Origin: Enterobacter genomosp. O
Lineage (GTDB): Bacteria; Pseudomonadota; Gammaproteobacteria; Enterobacterales; Enterobacteriaceae
Direction of reading: 5' to 3'
DNA: 64,000 bases
Assembly: GCF_001022965.1 (NCBI RefSeq)
Contig: NZ_LECZ01000027.1
Span: 682,001-746,000 of the forward strand
The notes beneath the pieces are model-generated. The model saw only the letters and a program-made list of their open reading frames with translations. It ran no database searches and was not told where the DNA came from. The stretch's first letter is position 1. The number at the start of each line of letters is the position of its first letter. Shown piece by piece: positions 52,044 through 60,831 of this stretch. The position numbers and the translations under genes are program-made.

Positions 52044-53072
52044 TTATTTCACCGTCACCAGTCGCGCCGCCACAATCTGGTGCCCGGCCTGGACATCCGT
52101 ATTGTCGATGCGCTGCATGATCCTGTCCGCCAGCGTGTAGCCCATCTCCCGCGCGGGGGTGGTGGCCCAGACGATCGGCAGGTCGTCGAGCGCGTTTTCA
52201 CCGACGTCGGCGAACGCCCCCAATGCCACCTGGTGGCCGAAGAAGGTTTCCACCCCGCCCTCGCCGCTCTGGCGTCCGGCGCGGATCAGGCCAAACCAGG
52301 CGCCCATGGCAATCACATCGTTATAGCAAATCACGGCGCTGATCGTCGGGCTGCTTCGCAGCAGCGCGCCTATCGCTTCCGCCGCTTTCTTCTGGCTGGA
52401 TTCACACTCCACGACCCATTCGCTGTGGAACGGCAGGCCGTATTTAATCAGCGTCGCGCAGTATCCGCCTACCCGCTCGGCGCGCGTCAGGGATGAGCTT
52501 TTCCCGCCCAGCCAGGCGATGCGCTGATGCCCGCGACGAATAAGATGCTCGGTCAACATTTGCGCGGCCTGCATGTTATCCGGTCGCAGCGTATCGGCCT
52601 CGTCGAGGTAGCTGGCGCGTGAAGCAAACACCAGCGGTACGCCTTTTTCGGCGGCTCGCTCGCACAGCTCGCTGCCCACGCCCGACGCCCCGGCGACGAT
52701 CACCCCGTCCACCCCCTGGTTTAGCAGCATATCGAGCCGGGAGAGAAGTTGTTCGGCCTCGCGCCCGCCGTGCAGCAGAAATACCATTCGCCCCTGCGCT
52801 TCAAGCGCTTCGGTTAACCCTGCGGTCAGCTCCGCATAGAACGGTGACGTCAGGTCACGGACAATCAGGCCAATCACCCCGCTTTGCCCGCCGCGCAGCG
52901 CCGACGCCTGGCGATTACGCACAAAGCCCAGCTGCTCAACCGCCTCGTTAACCCGCTGACCGGTTGCGGGCGAGATACGCCCTTTCCCGCTCAGCACCAG
53001 AGAAACGGTGCTGACGGAAACGCCCGCCGCCAGCGCGACATCGTTGATGGTGATTTTTTTCGCTACAGCCAT
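52044..53072 (-). CDS. malI: LacI-family repressor MalI
   Basis: The 342-residue repressor has an N-terminal helix-turn-helix with hinge (KKITINDVALAAGVSVSTVSLVLSGKGRISPATGQRVNEAV) and a ribose-binding-type core. It equals E. coli MalI in length. It represses malXY and itself through GATAAAACGTTTTATC operators, one of which lies 29 bp upstream of its start. The inducer is not known. Confidence 0.95.
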   Translation of the reverse strand: MAVAKKITINDVALAAGVSVSTVSLVLSGKGRISPATGQRVNEAVEQLGFVRNRQASALRGGQSGVIGLIVRDLTSPFYAELTAGLTEALEAQGRMVFLLHGGREAEQLLSRLDMLLNQGVDGVIVAGASGVGSELCERAAEKGVPLVFASRASYLDEADTLRPDNMQAAQMLTEHLIRRGHQRIAWLGGKSSSLTRAERVGGYCATLIKYGLPFHSEWVVECESSQKKAAEAIGALLRSSPTISAVICYNDVIAMGAWFGLIRAGRQSGEGGVETFFGHQVALGAFADVGENALDDLPIVWATTPAREMGYTLADRIMQRIDNTDVQAGHQIVAARLVTVK

Positions 53073-53101
53073 GTGTCGGCGTGACTCCCTGAAATGAGAT
53101 C

Positions 53102-53117
53102 GGTAAAACGTTTTATC
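53102..53117. promoter_or_regulatory. MalI operator 1 (malI side)
   Basis: GGTAAAACGTTTTATC differs from the perfect operator by one base and lies 29 bp from the malI start. Confidence 0.8.
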
Positions 53118-53155
53118 AATACGTTATCTTTATACTACCAGTCAAAGCCTGAGAA

Positions 53156-53171
53156 TGTGATTTAGCGCGCA
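53156..53171. promoter_or_regulatory. CRP-like site between malI and malX
   Basis: TGTGA followed by six bases and GCGCA gives one consensus half and one weak half. It sits between the two MalI operators, where E. coli has a CRP site. Confidence 0.45.
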
Positions 53172-53180
53172 CTAAACTTT

Positions 53181-53196
53181 GATAAAACGTTTTATC
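53181..53196. promoter_or_regulatory. MalI operator 2 (malX side)
   Basis: GATAAAACGTTTTATC is a perfect 16-bp palindrome, 53 bp upstream of the malX start. Confidence 0.85.
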
Positions 53197-53249
53197 TTCT
53201 CGCAGCATTGAGGCAGATAAACTGATTTTAACAATAAAGGAGTCGTTTT

Positions 53250-54842
53250 ATGACGGCGAAAGCAGCACAAAAAATATCGCTGTGGGAATTTTTCCAGCAA
53301 CTGGGTAAAACCTTCATGCTGCCCGTGGCACTCCTCTCGTTCTGCGGGATCATGCTCGGGATCGGCAGCTCGCTAAGCAGCAAAGACGTCATTACGCTGA
53401 TCCCGTTCCTCGGCGCGCCCGTGCTGCAGGCGATCTTTATCTGGATGAGTAAAGTCGGCTCCTTCGCCTTCAGTTTCCTGCCCGTCATGTTCTGTATCGC
53501 TATCCCGCTGGGCCTGGCGCGCGAGAACAAAGGCGTCGCGGCGTTTGCCGGGTTTGTGGGTTACGCGGTAATGAACCTTGCCGTCAACTTCTGGCTGACC
53601 GCAAAAGGCATTCTGCCTACCACCGACGCTGCCGTGCTGAAAGCCAACAACATTCAGAGCGTAATCGGCATTCAGTCTATTGATACCGGGATCCTCGGGG
53701 CGGTGATCGCCGGGGTGATTATCTGGATGCTGCACGAGCGCTTCCACAATATTCGTCTGCCGGATGCCCTGGCCTTCTTCGGCGGCACCCGCTTTGTGCC
53801 GATTGTGACGCTGGTCGTGATGGGCCTGTTTGGTTTGATTATTCCGCTGATCTGGCCGGTCTTCGCGATGGGCATCAATGGTATTGGCCGCATCATTAAC
53901 GGCGCGGGAGATTTTGGGCCGATGATCTTCGGTACCGGCGAGCGCCTGCTGCTGCCGTTTGGCCTGCAGCATATCCTGGTGGCCCTGATCCGCTTCACCG
54001 AAGCAGGCGGTACCATGGAGGTGTGCGGTCACGATGTAAGCGGTGCGCTGACCATCTTCCAGGCGCAGCTAAGCTGCCCAACCACCCACGGCTTCTCCGA
54101 AAGCGCAACCCGCTTCCTCTCTCAGGGTAAAATGCCGGCCTTCCTCGGCGGCCTGCCCGGCGCCGCGCTGGCGATGTACCACTGTGCACGCCCGGAAAAT
54201 CGTCATAAAATTAAAGGGCTGCTGATCTCCGGCGTGATTGCCTGCGTCGTGGGCGGTACCACTGAGCCAATCGAATTCCTGTTCCTGTTCGTTGCGCCGG
54301 TGCTGTATCTGATTCACGCCGTGTTAACCGGTCTGGGCTTTACCGTGATGGCGGTGCTGGGCGTCACCATCGGCAACACCGACGGCAACGTGATCGACTT
54401 CGTGGTGTTCGGGATCCTGCACGGCCTGTCCACCAAGTGGTACCTGGTGCCGGTTGTGGCGGCTATCTGGTTCGCGGTGTACTACGGCATCTTCCGCTTC
54501 GCGATTACCCGCTTTAACCTGAAAACACCGGGTCGTGATGCGGATACCGCCACCAGCGTAGAACAGGCGGTTGCCGGGACCGTGGGTAAATCCGGCTACA
54601 ACACCCCGGCGATTCTGGCGGCGCTGGGCGGCGCGGATAACATCACCTCTCTGGATAACTGCATTACCCGCCTGCGTCTGTCGGTGGCGGATATGTCGAA
54701 AGTGGACACCAATGCCCTGAAAGCCAACCGGGCCATCGGCGTGGTACAGCTCAATCAGCACAATTTGCAGGTGGTTATCGGCCCGCAGGTGCAGTCAGTG
54801 AAGGATGAGCTGGCCACCCTGATGCGAACAGTTGAAGCCTGA
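53250..54842 (+). CDS. malX: PTS EIICB component MalX
   Basis: The 530-residue protein joins a glucose-type EIIC membrane domain (about residues 15-420) to a cytoplasmic EIIB domain with phosphorylated Cys471 (TSLDNCITRLRLSV). It equals E. coli MalX in length. MalX can move glucose and maltose by facilitated diffusion or phosphotransfer, but its natural sugar is unknown. It is cotranscribed with malY. Confidence 0.95.
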   Translation: MTAKAAQKISLWEFFQQLGKTFMLPVALLSFCGIMLGIGSSLSSKDVITLIPFLGAPVLQAIFIWMSKVGSFAFSFLPVMFCIAIPLGLARENKGVAAFAGFVGYAVMNLAVNFWLTAKGILPTTDAAVLKANNIQSVIGIQSIDTGILGAVIAGVIIWMLHERFHNIRLPDALAFFGGTRFVPIVTLVVMGLFGLIIPLIWPVFAMGINGIGRIINGAGDFGPMIFGTGERLLLPFGLQHILVALIRFTEAGGTMEVCGHDVSGALTIFQAQLSCPTTHGFSESATRFLSQGKMPAFLGGLPGAALAMYHCARPENRHKIKGLLISGVIACVVGGTTEPIEFLFLFVAPVLYLIHAVLTGLGFTVMAVLGVTIGNTDGNVIDFVVFGILHGLSTKWYLVPVVAAIWFAVYYGIFRFAITRFNLKTPGRDADTATSVEQAVAGTVGKSGYNTPAILAALGGADNITSLDNCITRLRLSVADMSKVDTNALKANRAIGVVQLNQHNLQVVIGPQVQSVKDELATLMRTVEA

Positions 54843-54850
54843 TGCCTCAG

Positions 54851-54873
54851 CCCCCTCGCCATGAGGGGGTTTT
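54851..54873 (+). terminator. Hairpin between malX and malY
   Basis: CCCCCTC and GAGGGGG pair around GCCAT and are followed by TTTTA. With malY starting 18 bp later, it may attenuate rather than end transcription. Confidence 0.55.
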
Positions 54874-54890
54874 ACGTTAAGGAATAAAGC

Positions 54891-56063
54891 ATGTTTGATT
54901 TCTCAACCGTCGTGGATCGTCACGGCACCTGGTGTACGCAGTGGGACTACGTTGCGGACCGTTTTGGTGCAGCCGATTTGCTGCCCTTCACCATCTCCGA
55001 TATGGATTTCGCTACCGCCCCCTGCATTACCGACGCGCTGCATGAACGTATTAATCACGGCGTATTGGGTTACAGCCGCTGGAAAAATGACGAGTTCCTG
55101 GCCGCCATCGCGCACTGGTTCCGGCAGCGCTTTAACAGCCGGATTGATACTGAAAGCGTTGTGTATGGACCTTCCGTCATCTATATGGTTTCCGAGCTGA
55201 TACGGCTCTGGTCAAACCCTGGCGACGGCGTGGTGGTCCACACCCCGGCCTATGATGCCTTTTACAAGGCCATTGAGGGCAATGCGCGTCACGTGGTGCC
55301 CGTTGAGATGCAAAAACAGCCGGCAGGCTGGCAAGGGAATATGGCTGCCCTTGAAGCCGCCCTGGCGAAACCCGAAAACAAAATTTTGCTGCTGTGCAGC
55401 CCGCAAAACCCCACCGGCAAGGTCTGGACGCGGGATGAACTGACGTACATGGCTAAGCTGTGCGCACGCTATGACGTGGCGGTTATCAGCGATGAAATCC
55501 ATATGGACATGGTGTGGGGCGAACATCGCCACACGCCGTGGAGTGAGGTCGCACGCGGCAAATGGGCGCTACTTACTTCCGGCTCGAAAAGTTTTAATAT
55601 TCCGGCGCTCACGGGCGCTTACGGCCTGATCGGCGATGAAGAGAGCCGAAACGGCTACCTCAGCGCGCTAAAAGGCCGCGACGGGCTCTCTTCCCCCGCC
55701 GTGCTGGCACTGACGGCGCATATCGCCGCCTATCAGCAGGGAGCGCCGTGGCTGGATGCCTTACGCCATTATCTCGAAGAGAATTTGTCGTATATCGCTC
55801 GCGAATTAAACGGCGCTTTTCCGAATCTGAACTGGCAGCCGCCGGAAGCGACCTATCTGGCCTGGATCGACCTGCGCCCGCTGAACGTTGACGACCAGGC
55901 GCTGCAAAAAGTGCTGATCGAGCAGCAAAAGGTCGCCATCATGCCGGGATATACCTACGGTAAAGAAGGAAACGGTTTTGTGCGGCTTAACGCTGGCTGC
56001 CCGCGCCGCAAGCTGGAACAAGGGGTCCAGCGCCTGATTGCCGGCATTAACACGCTCCTGTAA
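54891..56063 (+). CDS. malY: Cystathionine beta-lyase / Mal regulon modulator MalY
   Basis: The 390-residue fold-type I PLP enzyme has its lysine at position 233 (LLTSGSKSFNIPALTG), as in E. coli MalY. It cleaves cystathionine and also binds MalT to inhibit the maltose regulon. The neighbours malX and malI fix the assignment. Confidence 0.96.
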   Translation: MFDFSTVVDRHGTWCTQWDYVADRFGAADLLPFTISDMDFATAPCITDALHERINHGVLGYSRWKNDEFLAAIAHWFRQRFNSRIDTESVVYGPSVIYMVSELIRLWSNPGDGVVVHTPAYDAFYKAIEGNARHVVPVEMQKQPAGWQGNMAALEAALAKPENKILLLCSPQNPTGKVWTRDELTYMAKLCARYDVAVISDEIHMDMVWGEHRHTPWSEVARGKWALLTSGSKSFNIPALTGAYGLIGDEESRNGYLSALKGRDGLSSPAVLALTAHIAAYQQGAPWLDALRHYLEENLSYIARELNGAFPNLNWQPPEATYLAWIDLRPLNVDDQALQKVLIEQQKVAIMPGYTYGKEGNGFVRLNAGCPRRKLEQGVQRLIAGINTLL

Positions 56064-56159
56064 TCAATTTGCGCAACGGAATATTCCCTTGCGCAAATAG
56101 CTTTTTACCCCGTTTTGTTTTTATAATATGGCGCACTTTAACCAGAAAAGAGTGCGACC

Positions 56160-57161
56160 ATGATTGATACACGCCTGCCTTTAACTGATATTCATCGTCA
56201 CCTTGACGGTAACATTCGTGCCCAAACCATCCTCGATCTTGGCCGCCAGTTCAATTTAACGCTTCCCGCTCAGACGCTTGAGTCTCTGATCCCGCATGTA
56301 CAGGTGACCTCTAATGAACCGGACCTGGTCAGCTTCCTGAGCAAACTCGACTGGGGCGTGAAGATGCTGGCGTCCCTTGATGCCTGCCGCCGCGTGGCGT
56401 TTGAGAACATAGAAGATGCGGCCCGCAACGGCCTGCATTACGTTGAGCTGCGCTTCTCGCCGGGCTATATGGCGATGACCCACAACCTGCCCGTTGCAGG
56501 CGTGGTGGAAGCGGTCATTGAAGGCGTGCGTGAAGGCTGCAAGACCTTCGACGTTCAGGCCCGCCTGATCGGCATTATGAGCCGCACGTTCGGCGAGGCC
56601 GCCTGTCTGCAGGAGCTGGAAGCGCTGCTGGCCCATCGCGATGCCATCACCGCCGTCGACCTTGCCGGCGATGAGCTGGGCTTCCCGGGCAGTCTGTTCC
56701 TCTCCCATTTCAACCGCGCGCGCGATGCCGGCTGGCACATTACCGTCCATGCGGGTGAAGCGGCGGGCCCGGAAAGTATCTGGCAGGCCATCCGCGAGCT
56801 GGGCGCCGAGCGCATCGGTCACGGCGTGAAGGCGGTTGAAGATCGCGCCCTGATGGATTTCCTGGCGGAGCAGCGTATCGGGATTGAGTCGTGTCTGACG
56901 TCCAACATTCAGACCAGCACCGTCGCCTCACTTGACAAGCACCCGCTGAAAACCTTCCTCGAGCACGGCGTGCTGGCCTCGCTGAACACGGACGATCCGG
57001 CGGTACAGGGGGTAGATATTATCCACGAGTACAACATCGCCGCGCCGCAGGCGGGTCTGAGCCGCGATCAAATCCGCCAGGCGCAGATCAACGGCCTGGA
57101 AAGTGCCTTCCTGACGCCTGCGGAGAAGCAGGCGCTGAAGGATAAAGTGGCTCACGGTTAA
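56160..57161 (+). CDS. add: Adenosine deaminase
   Basis: The 333-residue zinc enzyme has His12 and His14 ([11 protein letters not shown]), [29 protein letters not shown] and [11 protein letters not shown], the metal and catalytic sites of adenosine deaminase. It converts adenosine and deoxyadenosine to inosine forms. Length equals E. coli Add. It starts 96 bp after malY, probably with its own promoter. Confidence 0.97.
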   Translation: MIDTRLPLTDIHRHLDGNIRAQTILDLGRQFNLTLPAQTLESLIPHVQVTSNEPDLVSFLSKLDWGVKMLASLDACRRVAFENIEDAARNGLHYVELRFSPGYMAMTHNLPVAGVVEAVIEGVREGCKTFDVQARLIGIMSRTFGEAACLQELEALLAHRDAITAVDLAGDELGFPGSLFLSHFNRARDAGWHITVHAGEAAGPESIWQAIRELGAERIGHGVKAVEDRALMDFLAEQRIGIESCLTSNIQTSTVASLDKHPLKTFLEHGVLASLNTDDPAVQGVDIIHEYNIAAPQAGLSRDQIRQAQINGLESAFLTPAEKQALKDKVAHG

Positions 57162-57168
57162 CACCGTT

Positions 57169-57199
57169 GCCGGGTGGCGCTGACGCTTACCCGGCCTAC
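57169..57199. repeat. Single REP unit
   Basis: GCCGGGTGGCGCTGACGCTT continues to CCCGGCCTAC, one REP between add and the convergent ydgJ. Confidence 0.75.
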
Positions 57200-57211
57200 A
57201 AACGTTTAAAC

Positions 57212-58252
57212 TTATGCCAGACAGAGCGTGGCGCGATGTTTGGCAGATTCGATGCCCAGCTCAATCAGCTCCATAATCTGAATCGCCTGGCTGGCCGGAA
57301 CCGGATTCTCCCCCGTTCCGTTCAGCGCATCGCGAACGGCCGCATAATACGCCGGGTAATTCCCCGGGATCGTCAGCAAGGTTTCTTCCACCAGCTCCTC
57401 ACCTTCCACCCGCGTCACAACGCCGTCGCGCATGTCATAGCCCCAGTCTTCCTGCGGCAAGCGTTCGCCGTTTTTCAGGCGGTCCTCCTGCGGATCGAGA
57501 CCAAACTTCACGTAGCTCCCGCGCGTGCCGTGAATAATGTACCGGGCCGACTCGGCGGCCGCGACCATTGTGCCGTGCAGCACTATTCGCCGCTGCGGGT
57601 AACTTAATACAGCGTGGAAGTAATCGGTTGTCTGCGCCCCGGGCCTGAGCTGGGCCAGATCGACCGTCATGCTCACCGGCAGACCAAAAAGATTTACGGC
57701 CTGATCCAGCAGATGCGGGGCTAAATCGTACCAGATGCCGCTGCCCGGGCCGGCCTGCTCGCGCCAGCGGTTGCGAACCTGCGGGCGGAAACGGTCGAAG
57801 TGCGATTCAAAAAAGGTGATCTCCCCTAACGTTCCTTCGCTCAGCAACGCTTTCACGGTCAGAAAATCGCTGTCCCAGCGGCGGTTGTGGAAAACCGACA
57901 GCAGCCTGCCCAGACCTTTTGCCAGCGCGTCCAGCTCGCGCGCCTGCGACAGCGTGACGGTAAAGGGCTTATCGACAACCACGTGCTTACCGGCTTCCAG
58001 CGCGGCCTTTGCCAGCGGAAAGTGGGTATCGTTCGGCGTGGGGATAACGATTAAATCAATATTCGGATCGTTGAAAAGGTGTTTAGGCTCAGAGACAACC
58101 GGCACGGAAGGCCAGTCGGCATGAACTTTAGCGGCATCGCTGCTGGATACCGCCGCCAGCTCCATCCCCGGCGTACCGGCTATCAGAGGCGCATGAAACG
58201 TTTTGCTCGCGTAGCCGTATCCAATTAGCCCGACGCGGATATTATCACTCAT
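57212..58252 (-). CDS. ydgJ: Gfo/Idh/MocA family oxidoreductase YdgJ
   Basis: The 346-residue dehydrogenase has an N-terminal Rossmann fold (VGLIGYGYASKTFHAPLIAG) and the EKP-like motif (HVVVDKPFTVTLSQARELDALA). A beta-sheet substrate domain follows. Length equals E. coli YdgJ. Substrates are probably sugars or polyols and have not been defined. Confidence 0.93.
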   Translation of the reverse strand: MSDNIRVGLIGYGYASKTFHAPLIAGTPGMELAAVSSSDAAKVHADWPSVPVVSEPKHLFNDPNIDLIVIPTPNDTHFPLAKAALEAGKHVVVDKPFTVTLSQARELDALAKGLGRLLSVFHNRRWDSDFLTVKALLSEGTLGEITFFESHFDRFRPQVRNRWREQAGPGSGIWYDLAPHLLDQAVNLFGLPVSMTVDLAQLRPGAQTTDYFHAVLSYPQRRIVLHGTMVAAAESARYIIHGTRGSYVKFGLDPQEDRLKNGERLPQEDWGYDMRDGVVTRVEGEELVEETLLTIPGNYPAYYAAVRDALNGTGENPVPASQAIQIMELIELGIESAKHRATLCLA

Positions 58253-58394
58253 AGTGCCATCCTCTTTTATGACGCTCTTATTTCATACTGGCTAGTCTGG
58301 CTTTACCACAGATTAATAATGAGCCATATGACGTAAAATAGCAGGTTGTACCGGCTGTTTTTGTTACATAGTATTAACCTGCTGATTTTGCTTA

Positions 58395-58432
58395 AGGGAA
58401 CCGTTCCCAAAGCGCTTGCCGTCGGGAAGCGC
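58395..58432. promoter_or_regulatory. Two tandem inverted repeats upstream of ydgJ and blr
   Basis: GGGAAC-C-GTTCCC (58395-58407) is followed by AGCGCTT and AAGCGCT around 9 bp (58410-58432). Both are perfect and lie in the 231-bp divergent gap. Their role is unknown; an operator or an mRNA leader structure are both possible. Confidence 0.35.
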
Positions 58433-58483
58433 TCGCTGTAACATTTGCACCCAGTATTTATGGATAAAGTACAATTACGAATC

Positions 58484-58621
58484 ATGACGTCAATTATTAA
58501 TCGAATCATTGAATTAGCGGGATGGATTGTTCTTGGGGTATCGGTCATTTTGCTCGGCGTTGCCAGCCATATCGATAACTACCAGCCGCCGGAGCCTGTC
58601 ACTGCCGCCCAACCTAAGTAA
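58484..58621 (+). CDS. blr: Divisome-associated small membrane protein Blr
   Basis: This 45-residue frame (MTSIINRIIELAGWIVLGVS...) has one transmembrane helix and the tail GVASHIDNYQPPEPVTAAQPK, nearly the same as E. coli Blr. Blr interacts with cell-division proteins and affects beta-lactam tolerance. E. coli Blr begins MNRLIELTGW; here the codon at the M position is ATT, so I used the ATG four codons upstream, although no clear Shine-Dalgarno precedes it. Confidence 0.85.
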   Translation: MTSIINRIIELAGWIVLGVSVILLGVASHIDNYQPPEPVTAAQPK

Positions 58622-58852
58622 CCGGTTACTGCAATAAAGAGTGACATAATATGTCAGTTACGTATTGCCAGCCCTGGTGAACACGGTTAACCTTCTCTTC
58701 CAGGCATCGTCTGATGCCTGAATTTCAGCAAAGAAAACTCCTAATTTCGTCGCGTTACCTGAGTGGGCTGTTTACGTCTTTATTAATCCGTTTATTATTC
58801 GAACAAATTACCTTAACGGGTATTACTCACTTTTATATGGAAACTTATTAAT

Positions 58853-59068
58853 ATGACAGTTCAGGACTATTTATTAAAATTTCGCAAGATCAATTCGCTT
58901 GAGAGCCTGGAAAAACTGTTTGACCATTTGAACTACACCCTGTCGGATAATCAGGACATCATTAATATGTATCGCGCCGCCGATCATCGCCGTGCAGAGC
59001 TGGTCTCCGGCGGCCGTTTGTTCAACGTGGGCGAAGTGCCTAAATCCGTATGGCGTTACGTTTTATAA
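58853..59068 (+). CDS. cnu: OriC-binding / Hha-like nucleoid modulator Cnu (YdgT)
   Basis: The 71-residue protein has the Hha/YmoA fold ([24 protein letters not shown]) and equals E. coli Cnu in length. It binds H-NS and helps silence genes, and binds oriC with H-NS. It is monocistronic between blr and ydgK. Confidence 0.95.
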   Translation: MTVQDYLLKFRKINSLESLEKLFDHLNYTLSDNQDIINMYRAADHRRAELVSGGRLFNVGEVPKSVWRYVL

Positions 59069-59154
59069 GAAAGTAGCCATCCGCGCGAAATGTTATATAC
59101 TCTCCGCCCTGCAAACTGGCTGTACAACATTTCGCGCAGATTATGGGAGAGTTC

Positions 59155-59595
59155 ATGACCGCAACGCCTGGAGAACGCATTGGAGGCTGGTTAATCGCCC
59201 CACTGGCATGGCTGCTGGTTGCTTTATTAAGCGCATCACTTGCGCTGCTGCTTTATACCACCGCGCTGGTTACCCCTCATGCTATCCAGACCCTGATGTC
59301 GCAAAGCGTGCTTAATATTGCGCTGTGGTTTGTGTCGTTCGTTTTCGCGATAGGGATGTGGTACTACACGCTGTGGCTGACCATCGCCTTCTTTAAGCGC
59401 CGCAAAAGCGTGCCTAAGCACTACATTATCTGGCTGCTGATTTCGGTCCTGCTGGCGGTGAAGGCATTTGCTTTTTCGCCCGTTTCTGACGCCCTGGCCG
59501 TCCGCCAGCTGCTTTTCCCGTTGCTGGCCGCCGCGCTGCTGGTGCCCTACTTCAAGCGTTCGACGCGGGTGAAAAAGACCTTCGTGAACCCGTAA
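59155..59595 (+). CDS. ydgK: DUF2569 inner-membrane protein YdgK
   Basis: The 146-residue protein has four hydrophobic helices and begins MTATPGERIGGWLIAPLAWLLV. GGGAGAG lies directly before this ATG; an in-frame start four codons earlier lacks one. It is slightly longer than I recall for E. coli (136). The function is unknown. It precedes the rsx operon by 76 bp. Confidence 0.88.
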   Translation: MTATPGERIGGWLIAPLAWLLVALLSASLALLLYTTALVTPHAIQTLMSQSVLNIALWFVSFVFAIGMWYYTLWLTIAFFKRRKSVPKHYIIWLLISVLLAVKAFAFSPVSDALAVRQLLFPLLAAALLVPYFKRSTRVKKTFVNP

Positions 59596-59671
59596 TAACC
59601 CTACAGATAACCTGTTGTCGCCTGCGTGGGTTTGTCCGATAATAGGCGGCTTTTTTATTTCAGGCTAAATA

Positions 59672-60253
59672 ATGACCGATTACTTACTGCTCTTTGTCGG
59701 CACCGTGCTGGTGAACAACTTCGTTCTGGTGAAGTTCCTTGGCCTGTGTCCGTTTATGGGCGTTTCCAAAAAGCTGGAAACGGCTATGGGTATGGGACTG
59801 GCGACGACCTTCGTTATGACGCTGGCGTCCATCTGCGCGTGGTGGATCGATACCTGGATCCTCATCCCGCTGGGCTTAACCTATCTCCGTACGCTGGCCT
59901 TTATTCTGGTTATCGCGGTAGTGGTGCAATTTACCGAAATGGTGGTGCGCAAAACCAGCCCGGCGCTCTATCGCCTGCTGGGTATCTTCCTGCCGCTGAT
60001 CACCACCAACTGCGCCGTACTGGGCGTGGCGCTGCTGAACATCAACCTCGGCCATAACTTTATGCAGTCGGCGCTGTATGGTTTTTCTGCGGCAGTCGGT
60101 TTCTCGCTGGTCATGGTGCTGTTCGCCTCCATTCGCGAGCGCCTGGCGGCAGCGGATATTCCAGCGCCCTTCCGCGGTAACGCGATTGCGCTGGTGACCG
60201 CAGGTTTAATGTCTCTGGCCTTTATGGGCTTTAGTGGTCTGGTGAAGTTGTAA
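59672..60253 (+). CDS. rsxA: Electron transport complex subunit RsxA
   Basis: The 193-residue, six-helix inner-membrane subunit is related to NqrE and RnfA ([30 protein letters not shown] and [16 protein letters not shown]). The paired cysteine motifs across the two half-repeats bind the membrane Fe-S centre of the complex. In E. coli the Rsx complex keeps SoxR reduced. Its stop overlaps rsxB by one base. Confidence 0.97.
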   Translation: MTDYLLLFVGTVLVNNFVLVKFLGLCPFMGVSKKLETAMGMGLATTFVMTLASICAWWIDTWILIPLGLTYLRTLAFILVIAVVVQFTEMVVRKTSPALYRLLGIFLPLITTNCAVLGVALLNINLGHNFMQSALYGFSAAVGFSLVMVLFASIRERLAAADIPAPFRGNAIALVTAGLMSLAFMGFSGLVKL

Positions 60254-60831
60254 TGAATGCTATCTGGATTGCCATCGCCTCTATCAGCGTTCTGGGGTTG
60301 GTGTTTGGCCTTATCCTGGGTTACGCCTCCCGCCGTTTCGCGGTAGAGGACGATCCTGTTGTTGAGAAAATTGACGAGCTTTTGCCGCAAAGCCAGTGCG
60401 GCCAGTGTGGCTACCCCGGCTGCCGCCCCTATGCCGAAGCGGTAGGGATTCAGGGTGAAAAAATTAACCGCTGCGCCCCCGGTGGCGAAGCGGTGATGCT
60501 GAAAATCGCGGCCCTGCTTAACGTTGATCCGCAGCCCGTTGACGGCGATGCAGAGGTGCAGGAGCCGGTACGCGCCCTGGCCGTGATCGACGAAGCGAAT
60601 TGCATTGGCTGCACCAAATGTATTCAGGCCTGCCCTGTTGACGCCATTGTTGGCGCAACCCGCGCCATGCACACCGTGGTGGCGGATCTGTGCACCGGCT
60701 GTAACCTCTGCGTGGCCCCCTGCCCGACGCAATGTATCGAGCTGCGCCCGGTTGAAACGACTACCGAAAGCTGGAAGTGGGATCTTCAAACCATTCCGGT
60801 TCGCAATATTCCTGTGGAACAACATGCTTAA
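60253..60831 (+). CDS. rsxB: Electron transport complex subunit RsxB
   Basis: The 192-residue iron-sulfur protein has an N-terminal membrane anchor, a CGQCGYPGC cluster motif in the middle and two ferredoxin clusters ([12 protein letters not shown] and [12 protein letters not shown]). It passes electrons through the complex. Its end overlaps rsxC by 8 bp. Confidence 0.97.
   Translation: MNAIWIAIASISVLGLVFGLILGYASRRFAVEDDPVVEKIDELLPQSQCGQCGYPGCRPYAEAVGIQGEKINRCAPGGEAVMLKIAALLNVDPQPVDGDAEVQEPVRALAVIDEANCIGCTKCIQACPVDAIVGATRAMHTVVADLCTGCNLCVAPCPTQCIELRPVETTTESWKWDLQTIPVRNIPVEQHA

Noticed and set aside
58303-58548. A minus-strand frame upstream of ydgJ overlapping blr
   Set aside because: It covers the divergent promoters and is antisense to the blr coding sequence; no domain is visible.
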